From Candidatus Colimorpha enterica (GTDB taxonomy: Bacteria; Bacillota; Clostridia; Oscillospirales; CAG-272): 19,054 nucleotides of DNA. Within the stretch, counting starts at the first letter, position 1; each line of letters begins with the position of its first letter. The stretch covers positions 1 through 19,054 of the forward strand of contig FR891090.1 of the NCBI GenBank assembly GCA_000433515.1, read 5' to 3'. Of the stretch, positions 8,992 to 15,957 are shown piece after piece. Both the position numbers and the translations under genes were made by a program. The notes below the pieces were generated by a model. The model searched no databases and had not been told where the DNA came from. It saw only the letters and a program-made list of their open reading frames with translations.

Positions 8992-9154
8992 GTATGCAGG
9001 GGATGTGTTATGCCGGAGTGCCTGACGATACGGTTAACATCAACTCCAGAATGAACGGAATAAGCAGAAATCTCAGATAAGCCGTCCGCCGCGGTAATCC
9101 GGAACCGTTTTCCGGAAAAAATCGGCGGTCGGATAAGGCTACGGTGAATTTATA
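8992..9154 (+). other. Leader region with nested stem-loops and a possible short leader peptide
   Basis: Together with the terminator and promoter this fills the 389-bp gap 8766-9154, which has no other convincing gene. An inner hairpin pairs CCGGAA (9099-9104) with TTCCGG (9110-9115). Around it CCGTCCGCCG (9082-9091) pairs with CGGCGGTCGG (9123-9132) with one mismatch, and AGCC (9080-9083) can pair with GGCT (9137-9140) as an alternative. Before it, ATG 9010 to TGA 9054 could encode 14 residues after an AGGGG site. A second tiny frame starts in its stop (ATGA at 9051-9054). No known riboswitch was recognised. A translated or structured leader is inference. Confidence 0.4.
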
Positions 9155-9706
9155 ATGAAACTTGAAATCACAGACGACACACCTTTCGGTATTTCGTGTT
9201 ATATAACTGGCGAAGGAAAAAGGTGCTTATATAAATCGGGGAAGAGAACGGTATTGTACGACTTTGACTCAGCGAAAACTATGGGTATCAGGATATTTAA
9301 GGAAGATATCTGGGCTTCCGGGCAAGGGCTGAGTACGTTTGTGCTGATTGTTTATATATTTGACTGGATATCCGGGTGCTTTTCGGAGTCGGAAAATCTG
9401 CCGGTTTCGATAGATCATTATCTGTCGCCGGAGTCGTGGAGCGCAGACCCTCACGTAAGGGTATTCTTGTCAGATGTTGTGCGGGTTGACGGGGAGAGCC
9501 TGACCCGTTGGTCAAAATACAGCTTTATTCAGTGTGCTGCGGTCGCGGCGGCGATAATTGTTATCGGATGCCTGCTGAGTCTCATTTTCAGGGGATGGTT
9601 AAGAATTGCTTTTGCGGTGGCCGCGGCGGCAGTTTCGGCTGCGGTTTTTAAGCTGATTGATTCAAGAAGAAAGAAGCTTTTTCGGATATTAAAGGAATAT
9701 GTCTGA
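9155..9706 (+). CDS. Unrecognised membrane protein, 183 residues
   Basis: I do not recognise a family. The first 55 residues are polar (MKLEITDDTPFGISCYITGE). A moderately hydrophobic segment sits near residues 58-75 (TFVLIVYIFDWISG). After a polar stretch, two clear membrane helices follow around residues 124-146 and 149-168. The end is basic (DSRRKKLFRILKEYV), which favours a cytoplasmic C-terminus. The start ATG at 9155 has GGTG at 9143-9146 as a weak ribosome site. Codon use is more AT-tolerant than in the cluster before it. It has its own promoter and structured leader, and the immunity-like gene follows 73 bp later, so the two may be co-transcribed. Confidence 0.6.
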   Translation: MKLEITDDTPFGISCYITGEGKRCLYKSGKRTVLYDFDSAKTMGIRIFKEDIWASGQGLSTFVLIVYIFDWISGCFSESENLPVSIDHYLSPESWSADPHVRVFLSDVVRVDGESLTRWSKYSFIQCAAVAAAIIVIGCLLSLIFRGWLRIAFAVAAAAVSAAVFKLIDSRRKKLFRILKEYV

Positions 9707-9779
9707 TTCCGGATAATTAATACTCCGGAGTGATTGCCGTAAAGCAGAACGACAATCTTATGCAGTAAGGAGAAAAGAA

Positions 9780-10046
9780 ATGTCAGATGAGTTTTCAGTC
9801 AAGGCAATACATCGCTGCGGTATAGATCTTTATTGTACAGACGATGCAATTACACTTATAAAACTGTTACAAGGTAAAGCGGTGCCGGTTTTGGGACTTG
9901 ATGCTTTTATCATTACGGAAGAAAAAACACAGCCGAGCATGGATAACAGTATAGATTTGTCTTATGAAACTGATTGCTATGGCGCTGCGTCAGAATTCCT
10001 GAAGAAGAGGCGCGGGCTTGATCTGTTGTACGAGGTTGTCTATTGA
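9780..10046 (+). CDS. Small Imm40-like immunity protein, orphan
   Basis: 88 residues with a strong ribosome site (AAGGAG at 9767-9772, 7 nt before the ATG). The pattern DLYCTDDAITLIKLL, then KAVPVLGLDAFII, then PSMDNSIDLSYE and a final helix with AASEFLKKRRGLD resembles immunity protein family Imm40. There a helix is followed by a strand with a 'PILGGDVY'-like motif and a later 'YDNW'-like motif. In this protein Asp, Asn and Tyr are kept but the glycine pair is changed. Such proteins neutralise polymorphic or contact-dependent toxins. No toxin gene is adjacent, so it would be an orphan acquired for protection, or the similarity is only superficial. The gene is visibly AT-richer than its surroundings, consistent with transfer. 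Confidence 0.5.
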   Translation: MSDEFSVKAIHRCGIDLYCTDDAITLIKLLQGKAVPVLGLDAFIITEEKTQPSMDNSIDLSYETDCYGAASEFLKKRRGLDLLYEVVY

Positions 10047-10151
10047 CTTATATTCTGCAGGGATGATGTTAAGGTCAAAATAAGCTGCAATACAGAGATA
10101 AAAGTTCAAACCGTGCTTTCCCCGTTTTCCCCGACGGAAAAACTGTTGATT

Positions 10152-10211
10152 TCAGTCGTCGGTATCAACGAAATCGAGGTTTTCCCTGAGCTTTTTCGGC
10201 GGGCGCTTCAC
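10152..10211 (-). CDS. Possible 19-residue microprotein or 3' remnant of a lost gene
   Basis: The frame reads from GTG (10211) to TGA (10152-10154) and gives a highly charged peptide (MKRPPKKLRENLDFVDTDD). A GGAGGA ribosome site lies at 10221-10226, 9 nt before the GTG. The same frame is open upstream to 10313, with protein-like codons (SFATAITVASAVSAAETAIFGG) in the GC-rich style of the genome, but without ATG, GTG or TTG there. It is therefore either a real tiny gene or the tail of a decayed minus-strand gene. Function unknown. Confidence 0.25.
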   Translation of the reverse strand: MKRPPKKLRENLDFVDTDD

Positions 10212-10411
10212 TGTTTCGTCTCCTCCGAAAATCGCCGTTTCGGCTGCGGAGACGGCAGAGGCAACCGTTATCGCGGTGGCAAACGAAAAAGTGAATTTAC
10301 TTTGAGAATTTACTCAGAATTCTTCTGCCGAACGGTTCGGAATTTATTTTCGCGGAAAGCAAAAAATGAAGAGCCTGCATCCGTCGGAAATCCGCCGGAT
10401 TTTCTTCCGTA

Positions 10412-10440
10412 TTGCAATTCCGCCCGGATTGTGGTATAAT
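10412..10440 (+). promoter_or_regulatory. Promoter of the TetR-family gene
   Basis: TTGCAA (10412-10417), a 17-bp spacer and a perfect TATAAT (10435-10440) preceded by TGG (10432-10434), an extended -10. The start codon follows 31 bp downstream, giving a short leader. Confidence 0.8.
10415..10431. promoter_or_regulatory. Candidate autoregulatory operator in the promoter spacer
   Basis: The imperfect inverted repeat CAATTCCGCCCGGATTG (7-bp arms with one bulged T) fills the space between the -35 and -10. TetR-family repressors often bind such repeats across their own promoter. The assignment is inference from position and symmetry only. Confidence 0.35.
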
Positions 10441-10471
10441 ATCCCCATCCCCGGATACGAAAGGAGCAGAC

Positions 10472-11041
10472 GTGGCGAACTTCACAAAACAGGCGATCAG
10501 GACGTCATTCATGAAGCTGCTGAACGAAAAGCCTCTCAGCAAAATCAGCGTGCGCGACATTGTAGAGGATTGCGGAATAAACAGAAACTCATTTTACTAC
10601 CATTATCAGGATATCCCCGCTCTGATAAGCGAGATAATCACCGGACTTTTCGACCGTCTCATTGCGGCATATCCCGACGTAACATCACTTGTCGACTGCT
10701 TCAATGCCGCCGTTGACTACACCCTGAAGAACAAACGCGCAATCCTGCATATCTACAACTCCGTCAGCCGCGACATATTCGAGACGTATCTGATGAAATA
10801 CAGCGAATACGCCGTAACGGAATACCTTTCGGCGGCATTTTCCGACGGAACGGTTTCGGAGGAGGACCGGGAAATCATCATCCGGTTCGTCAAGTGCAGC
10901 CTTTTCGGAATATCCCTCGACTGGCTGTCCTCCGGTCTGCCTGAGGAGGCCGTAGGCAATATCAGACGAATGCTGACCGTCAGCCACGGAATGTCAGAGG
11001 ACATCATCAGACGGTGTGCGGAAAACGAAAAGAAAAGATAA
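10472..11041 (+). CDS. TetR/AcrR-family transcriptional regulator
   Basis: 189 residues from the GTG at 10472, chosen because AAGGAG (10461-10466) lies 5 nt before it and the product then begins like the family (MANFTKQAIRTSF). Residues 24-45 form the helix-turn-helix with the typical end of the recognition helix, NRNSFYYHY. That end resembles the DhaS-like branch, whose members are often small with variable C-terminal ligand domains. The C-terminal all-helical part (residues 50-189) has no ligand signature that I can read. The target genes are unknown; the gene is flanked by an empty region and by the convergent acetate kinase gene, so self-regulation is the safest guess. Confidence 0.85.
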   Translation: MANFTKQAIRTSFMKLLNEKPLSKISVRDIVEDCGINRNSFYYHYQDIPALISEIITGLFDRLIAAYPDVTSLVDCFNAAVDYTLKNKRAILHIYNSVSRDIFETYLMKYSEYAVTEYLSAAFSDGTVSEEDREIIIRFVKCSLFGISLDWLSSGLPEEAVGNIRRMLTVSHGMSEDIIRRCAENEKKR

Positions 11042-11079
11042 AAATAAAAAGACCGGATCGTCTTATCGGCGACCCGGTC
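11039..11079 (-). terminator. Rho-independent terminator of ackA
   Basis: Read on the minus strand, CCGGTC-type arms (11051-11060 with 11070-11079, one mismatch) form a 10-bp-scale stem, followed by TTTTTATTTTT (11050-11040). It lies 11 bp past the ackA stop codon and touches the stop of the convergent TetR gene. Confidence 0.8.
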
Positions 11080-11090
11080 ATACCGGTTTG

Positions 11091-12299
11091 TCAGAGTCTG
11101 CTGACGATTGCCTCCGTGTCGGTTGCGATCATAAGCTCCTCGTTCGTGGGAATGAGGTAGACCTTTACCTTTGAGTTCTTTGTTGAAAGCTCAACGGTGT
11201 TGGGCTGATGGTGAGATCTTGCGTTGACCTCCCTGTCGATCTCTATTCCGAAGTACTCCATGTTGGTGCAGACACGCTCGCGGAGCTCGGGATTGTTCTC
11301 ACCCATGCCGGCGGTGAAGACAATAGCGTCAAGACCGTTCATTGCGGCGGTGTAGGAACCGATGTACTTCTGGATCTGATAAGCAAGCACGGTCGCCGCA
11401 ACCTCTGCGCGGTGGTCGCCCTTGAGAATGGCAGCCTCTATGTCGCGGGAGTCGGAAGAAATCCCGGAAACGCCGAGGAAGCCGCACTCCTTGTTCATAT
11501 AGGAAGCGATGCCGTCGGGATCAAGCCCCTTTTTCTTCATAAGATAGGGAACGATGGCAGGGTCGATGGCGCCGCAGCGGGTCCCCATTTCGACACCGTC
11601 AAGGGGAGTGAAGCCCATGGAGGTATCGATGCACTTTCCGCCCTTTACGGCGGTGATGGAAGAGCCGTTTCCGATGTGGCAGGTGATGATCTTTGTCTCC
11701 TCAACGGGCTTGTCAAGCAGCTTTGCCATTTCTGCGGCAACAAAACGGTGGGAGGTTCCGTGCGCACCGTAGCGGCGGATCCTGTATTCCTGTGCGTCCT
11801 CGTATTTGATGGCATAGGTGCTTGCCTTTTCGGGCATGGACTGATGGAACGCGGTGTCGAAAACAAGGACCTGCGGAACATCAGGCATGACCTCGGTGCA
11901 GCCTTCGATGCCCATAAGATGAGCCGGAGTGTGAAGCGGCGCAAAGTCGTTGCAGAGACGGAGCTTCTCAACGACCTCCGGAGTGACAAGACAGCTCTCA
12001 AAGAAGTAAGGACCGCCGTGGACCACACGATGTCCGACAGCCTTTATCTCGCTCATATCCTTTATGCAGCCGAGAACCGGGTCGGTAAGGGTATCGACAA
12101 CGATCTTCATTGCGACGGCGTGATTGGGCATTGCGATATCGCGCTTGTGCTTCTCCCCGTTCTCGCCGAGGCGGTGCTCAATGCGCCCGTCGATCCCGAT
12201 ACGCTCGCAGATGCCTTTTGCAAGAACGTCTCTGCTCTCGGTGTTGAAGAGCTGATATTTAAGAGACGAGCTGCCGGCGTTGACAACAAGTACTTTCAT
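11091..12299 (-). CDS. ackA: Acetate kinase
   Basis: 402 residues, the normal length. The ATG at 12299 is used because MKVLVVNAGSSSLKY is the conserved N-terminus; GGAGG lies at 12315-12311, 11 nt away. Family motifs are all present: N7 in VNAGSSSLK, GHRVVHGG, DTAFHQSMP, YGAHGTSH, CHIGNGSS, GFTPLDGVEMGTRCG and FTAGMGENNPE. It makes ATP from acetyl phosphate (or the reverse) in the cytoplasm, the last step of acetate-producing fermentation. The usual partner phosphotransacetylase (pta) is not in this window. It has its own promoter and terminator, so it is a single-gene transcript, divergent from tmcAL. Confidence 0.97.
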   Translation of the reverse strand: MKVLVVNAGSSSLKYQLFNTESRDVLAKGICERIGIDGRIEHRLGENGEKHKRDIAMPNHAVAMKIVVDTLTDPVLGCIKDMSEIKAVGHRVVHGGPYFFESCLVTPEVVEKLRLCNDFAPLHTPAHLMGIEGCTEVMPDVPQVLVFDTAFHQSMPEKASTYAIKYEDAQEYRIRRYGAHGTSHRFVAAEMAKLLDKPVEETKIITCHIGNGSSITAVKGGKCIDTSMGFTPLDGVEMGTRCGAIDPAIVPYLMKKKGLDPDGIASYMNKECGFLGVSGISSDSRDIEAAILKGDHRAEVAATVLAYQIQKYIGSYTAAMNGLDAIVFTAGMGENNPELRERVCTNMEYFGIEIDREVNARSHHQPNTVELSTKNSKVKVYLIPTNEELMIATDTEAIVSRL

Positions 12300-12352
12300 T
12301 AGTAAAAAAACCTCCGATGGATTCATAAATGCGATTTTTGCATAACGTCATA

Positions 12353-12381
12353 ATTATACAACATATTCCCGACAATTACAA
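12353..12381 (-). promoter_or_regulatory. Promoter of ackA
   Basis: On the minus strand: TTGTAA (12381-12376), a 17-bp spacer, TATAAT (12358-12353). The ackA start codon is about 53 bp downstream, with the ribosome site GGAGG between them. Confidence 0.75.
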
Positions 12382-12501
12382 GGGATTTGAAGAATTATTT
12401 TTCTCCCGGACGGCAATATTTGATCGGAAGAGCGTGAAAACCCCGCTTTTCGCACACTTCCGCGCCGCCCGGACAAATAACCGGAAAGGAAACCGAAGAA
12501 A

Positions 12502-13632
12502 ATGCCGGAAACCGCAGCCGTAATATGCGAATACAACCCGTTTCACAACGGGCACCTTATCCAGCTTGAAAAGATCAGGAAGATCAAGGGAGACGACACA
12601 CGGATCGTCGCAATAATGAGCGGAAGCACCGTCCAGCGCGGAACCCTTGCGATATACCCGAAATATGCCCGCGCGGCGGCGGCGGTAAAATGCGGAGCCG
12701 ACCTCGTGCTTGAGCTTCCGTGCCCGTTTTCCTGCGGGAGCGCCGAGTATTTCGCCCGCGCCGGCGTGATGCTTGCCGACCTGACAGGCATCGCCGACAG
12801 CCTCTGCTTCGGAAGCGAATCCGGCGATATCACAGCCCTTGAGGAAGCGGCAGACAGAATATCCTCCCCGGAATTCCTCTCGGCTTTAAGAAACCCCGAC
12901 AGAACGGAATCGCATCAGAGAAACACGGAAAACCTGTACCTCTCGATGTTCGGCTCCGCCTGCCCGACAACACCGAACGATATCCTTGCCGTCTCGTACC
13001 TTTCCGCAATAAAGAGCCTGAAAAGCAGCCTGCAGCCCTTCACATATAAACGCGGACCCGGCTTCACCGCATCGGGTACCCGCAAAACGATCCTGTCCGG
13101 CGGCGATGTTTCCGCAATGCTCCCGCCGCAGGCACGCGACTCGTTTTCCGGCATAAAACCGACAGCCGACGCACTTTGCTCCGCCGCATCTCTCTATGTC
13201 ATCCGCAATACCCCGGCAGAGCTCCTCTGTACCTTTTACGGCATGAACGGCGGAGTCTCCGGCTGTCTGCGCAATAACGCCGATGCCGCTGCAACTATAG
13301 AAGAGCTTGTCTCCCTCTGCACCGGCCGTAAATACTCCGCTTCGCGACTCCGCCGCGCGGTCATATCCGCCGTCATCGGCATAAAACCGGACGATATGAC
13401 AGCTCCGCCGTACTATACCACCCTCCTCGCCGCAAACTCCCGGGGCAGGGAAATGCTGTCCGCAATCAAAAAGACCGGCTTCCCCGTAGTCACAAAACCC
13501 GCCGACGGAAAGCTCCTCCCGCCCCACGCCCTGCCCCAGTATTCCCTCGGCAGAAAAGCCGACGCACTCTTTGCCCTCTCAAGAAAAGAACCCCCGTCCG
13601 ATATGATAAAAATGATGCCGACAATTGTATGA
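12502..13632 (+). CDS. tmcAL: tRNA(Met) cytidine acetate ligase (YlbM/TmcAL family)
   Basis: 376 residues, slightly short for the family (about 400). The N-terminus has VICEYNPFHNGHL, the HxGH-type nucleotidyltransferase motif (H15, H18), then MSGSTVQRG and LVLELPCPFSCGSAEYFA. The family consensus of the second motif is usually SGNFVQRG, so N and F are replaced here. A TYKRGPGFTASGTR segment follows at about residues 183-196. In Bacillus the enzyme activates acetate with ATP and acetylates C34 of elongator tRNA(Met) to form ac4C. AAAGGAAA at 12485-12492 is the likely ribosome site, a little far from the ATG. It lies divergent to ackA, which shares acetate as a metabolite. Confidence 0.9.
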   Translation: MPETAAVICEYNPFHNGHLIQLEKIRKIKGDDTRIVAIMSGSTVQRGTLAIYPKYARAAAAVKCGADLVLELPCPFSCGSAEYFARAGVMLADLTGIADSLCFGSESGDITALEEAADRISSPEFLSALRNPDRTESHQRNTENLYLSMFGSACPTTPNDILAVSYLSAIKSLKSSLQPFTYKRGPGFTASGTRKTILSGGDVSAMLPPQARDSFSGIKPTADALCSAASLYVIRNTPAELLCTFYGMNGGVSGCLRNNADAAATIEELVSLCTGRKYSASRLRRAVISAVIGIKPDDMTAPPYYTTLLAANSRGREMLSAIKKTGFPVVTKPADGKLLPPHALPQYSLGRKADALFALSRKEPPSDMIKMMPTIV

Positions 13633-13689
13633 TTTTTGCCAGAGTTAATTGATTGTTTACAAATCGGGGAAGTGAAGTCGCAAATACGA

Positions 13690-13718
13690 TTGACAAGACA
13701 CCAAAAATATGGTACACT
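13690..13718 (+). promoter_or_regulatory. Promoter of the membrane-protein operon
   Basis: A perfect TTGACA (13690-13695), a 17-bp spacer, then TACACT (13713-13718) with TGG before it (13710-13712) as an extended -10. It is 57 bp past tmcAL and leaves a leader of about 80 nt before the gene at 13806. Confidence 0.75.
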
Positions 13719-13805
13719 TGACATGAAAGATAAGCGAAGAACCTGTCGGACAAAATTAAAAAAACCGCCCGCTCTGTAAAGTGATCCCGGCTGCAAGGAG
13801 CAACA

Positions 13806-14408
13806 GTGACAATGAAAAACTTCATCCCCCTCTTATTTCTCATCGCACCGCTGTTTGCGTTGGTTTTTCTTCTGAAATGCGTTGATATGCACACGTATAA
13901 AGAAAATTCCGGCGCAAAAAGAACGGTCGGCTGCGTGATCATATCTCTGCTTATAATTCTGCTTTCCCACCTTGCGGCGGCGGTCATAGGCAGCCGGATC
14001 ACTATGGGCGGCAAACTTTTCGAACCTCTTCCGGGACTGCTTCTGATACTGCTGCTGCCGCTTACTGCGCTGCTGCTTTCGGTGCTCGCATTGCTTTTCA
14101 TATATCCGATCGGGCAAAAAACATCTGACGGAACCGGGCACTCAAAAAAAGCACTCGGATTCAATCTCGCAGTAACCGGTTCTTTCTCAATACTATATTT
14201 TCTGCTTACTGTCTGGAACATGGTTTTCATAGGCAAACCGGAATTTAATATTATGGATGAAGCAAAACAGGAAGTTTTTTCGAAAGAAAACTGCGTTCAG
14301 CTGCTCATAGCGGTACTCCTGCTGCTTGCGGCGCTCTGGTTTAAGATAAGCAGAACAAAATCCGCGAAAAAAACCGCTGAAGAGCAACCCGATACGCAAA
14401 AGAATTGA
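13806..14408 (+). CDS. Unrecognised multi-pass membrane protein, 200 residues
   Basis: Five hydrophobic segments are visible: about residues 5-23, 40-60, 75-102, 118-142 and 156-174. A lysine-rich hydrophilic tail follows (RTKSAKKTAEEQ). AAGGAG at 13795-13800 is 5 nt from the GTG at 13806 and 11 nt from the in-frame ATG at 13812, so either may start translation; I use the GTG. No family recognised. It is first in a unit with a broken gene, a second membrane protein and a lipoprotein, so a role in the envelope is likely but unproven. Confidence 0.6.
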   Translation: MTMKNFIPLLFLIAPLFALVFLLKCVDMHTYKENSGAKRTVGCVIISLLIILLSHLAAAVIGSRITMGGKLFEPLPGLLLILLLPLTALLLSVLALLFIYPIGQKTSDGTGHSKKALGFNLAVTGSFSILYFLLTVWNMVFIGKPEFNIMDEAKQEVFSKENCVQLLIAVLLLLAALWFKISRTKSAKKTAEEQPDTQKN

Positions 14409-14429
14409 GGATACGGTAGATCAACTGTT

Positions 14430-15142
14430 ATGAAAGAATACTCAAACGCCTTCAAAAAAGACTATCGCTACAGCAAGCTTATCGAGATATTCAACACCGG
14501 TGTCGTATATTACGGTTGTCACGAATTGGAATTTGTAAGATCAGTGCGCGAAAAATACGGTCTGAATATAGTCACAAGCGATTTTTCAACCTACCACCGG
14601 CAGTTTTCGGTCAAAGCATATTTTGATTTCGATAACCCGGAAGGCTTGGGAAAAAAGCTGATGGAGGAAACGGATAAATGCAGCGTAGGCGGCTGGTCTG
14701 TCGATTCCGACATCTTCAGCCCGAAGTAAGAGAACTCGGTAATTCGATCGCGGATGATTATCTGAAAATACTGAATTAAGACAGAAACAGCTTCTCCGAA
14801 GTTATTTTTTACCCGAAAAGCTTCAGAAATTCTATAAACGCAAGAAGCCATTCCCTCGCTCTTCCCGAAATACGCTCATACCTGTGGAGAACCTTCCCAG
14901 ATATCGATTTTTGGAGAATCATTATATGGTACGAACCGTCTGTAACCTGCATCGTCGATGATAAGTCAGACTATCGCCGCCTCATAAGAAAGCAGAAGTC
15001 AATAACCGAAAACTGCTTCCGCATAATCAGCCGGTTCGATAAATTCTCGGTCCTGACCGAAAAGGACGTGGGGCTGAAAATCCTCCTCAAATCAGAGCTG
15101 AACGACCATGATCTGAATATTTACGCAAGGGAAATCTTCTGA
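14430..15142 (+). pseudogene. Broken gene: one frameshift and one in-frame stop, about 237 codons originally
   Basis: ATG 14430 opens a 99-codon frame ending at TAA 14727-14729 (MKEYSNAFKKDYRYSKLIE to DSDIFSPK). At 14723 the protein-like reading continues in another frame as EVRELGNSIADDYLKILN, as if one G were missing from CCGGAA. That frame stops at TAA 14777-14779 and then runs on, still protein-like, for 120 codons to TGA 15140-15142 (DRNSFSEVIFYPKSFRN to LNIYAREIF). The last part has no ATG or TTG and only a late GTG, so it cannot be an independent normal gene. The pieces together read as one soluble protein in decay, or a gene hit by two sequence errors. The start lacks a good ribosome site. 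No family recognised. Confidence 0.65.
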
Positions 15143-15179
15143 TCCCCCGGCAAATACACCTCAATAAGGAGTTAATGAT

Positions 15180-15950
15180 ATGAAAAGAATCCTTCCGTTC
15201 TTCTGCTCAACGATGCTTTTTCTGACAGCATCTCTTCTGATGCTTTCGATACGCTCCGGCATTGTAATAGTTTTGCTTTTGCTGCTGCGCTTCCTTGCCC
15301 CGGTTGTTCATTTCGGAATTATCGGACATGATATGAAGCAGAACCCGCGCAGAAAGTCAGCGACCGTCGCGGCAGTCATTTCAACAGTCCTGCTTCTTTC
15401 ATCAGTCGTTCTGCTTAACCTTGCCGCAAAGTCGGTAATATCCGGGTTCCGTCTGCTTGTGCCGTATACCGCCGGCGAACTGATCTGGGTTCTTCTCTGC
15501 GGCGCGGTGATACTCGGAAACATTGCTGTGTCACACAAAAGGCTGTCCGGCATACTCATCGTTATTGAGGCTGTCATAGCGCTCGCCATAAATGCTGTGA
15601 TGACATTCTTTCTTTCATCTGCGCTCTCGCCGCTTGCAATCGATGCCGTTGAAGTGCTTCTGATACCTCTCTCGACAATCATCCTGTCGCTGATATCGTT
15701 CTTTATCGGCAGAGCCATGACCCCCGACCGGATAAAATTAAAGCTGTCCGCGTGGCTCTTCGGGATCATGACGTCGGTTTTCGTCTCTCTGTGGCTGCTT
15801 CAGAAACCTCTGACAACGCCGGTAATCACCCCGGTTTATGCAGTGATCTGGCTTGCCCTCACGTTTGTCACGTTCGGCGCAGCCCTCCTCGGCAGAGTCC
15901 GCTTCAACTTGAAATACACCCCGCATTCCGGAATGACAACAACCGCCTGA
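15180..15950 (+). CDS. Unrecognised integral membrane protein, 256 residues
   Basis: AAGGAG at 15166-15171 lies 8 nt before the ATG. The sequence is almost entirely hydrophobic, with about eight predicted membrane segments: near residues 4-22, 26-50, 60-82, 95-117, 122-144, 150-182, 193-210 and 217-238. Charged loops are short and the tail is polar (KYTPHSGMTTTA). No transporter signature or catalytic motif is visible, so I give no function. The lipoprotein gene begins 7 bp after its stop codon, which suggests translational coupling and a joint role in the envelope. Confidence 0.65.
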   Translation: MKRILPFFCSTMLFLTASLLMLSIRSGIVIVLLLLLRFLAPVVHFGIIGHDMKQNPRRKSATVAAVISTVLLLSSVVLLNLAAKSVISGFRLLVPYTAGELIWVLLCGAVILGNIAVSHKRLSGILIVIEAVIALAINAVMTFFLSSALSPLAIDAVEVLLIPLSTIILSLISFFIGRAMTPDRIKLKLSAWLFGIMTSVFVSLWLLQKPLTTPVITPVYAVIWLALTFVTFGAALLGRVRFNLKYTPHSGMTTTA

Positions 15951-15957
15951 ACCAATT

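Larger units (their letters stand above)
10047..10471. other. 425-bp intergenic stretch with remnants and repeats
   Basis: No convincing + strand gene. A 108-codon frame at 10113-10439 has no ribosome site and runs through the TetR promoter. The stretch holds a coding-like minus-strand frame (10152-10313) and a 9-bp direct repeat, GAATTTACT, at 10293-10301 and 10306-10314 (13-bp period). It also has the palindrome CCGAACgGTTCGG at 10328-10340 and an AAATCC/GGATTT inverted repeat at 10388-10402. The promoter of the TetR gene ends it. Confidence 0.5.

Noticed and set aside
8837..9025. 62-codon + strand frame
   Set aside because: Overlaps the terminator at 8838-8875 and the promoter at 8963-8991.
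10113..10439. 108-codon + strand frame
   Set aside because: No ribosome site, unlike any protein, and it runs through the TetR promoter.
11208..12302. 364-codon + strand frame
   Set aside because: Antisense shadow of ackA, which has every family motif.
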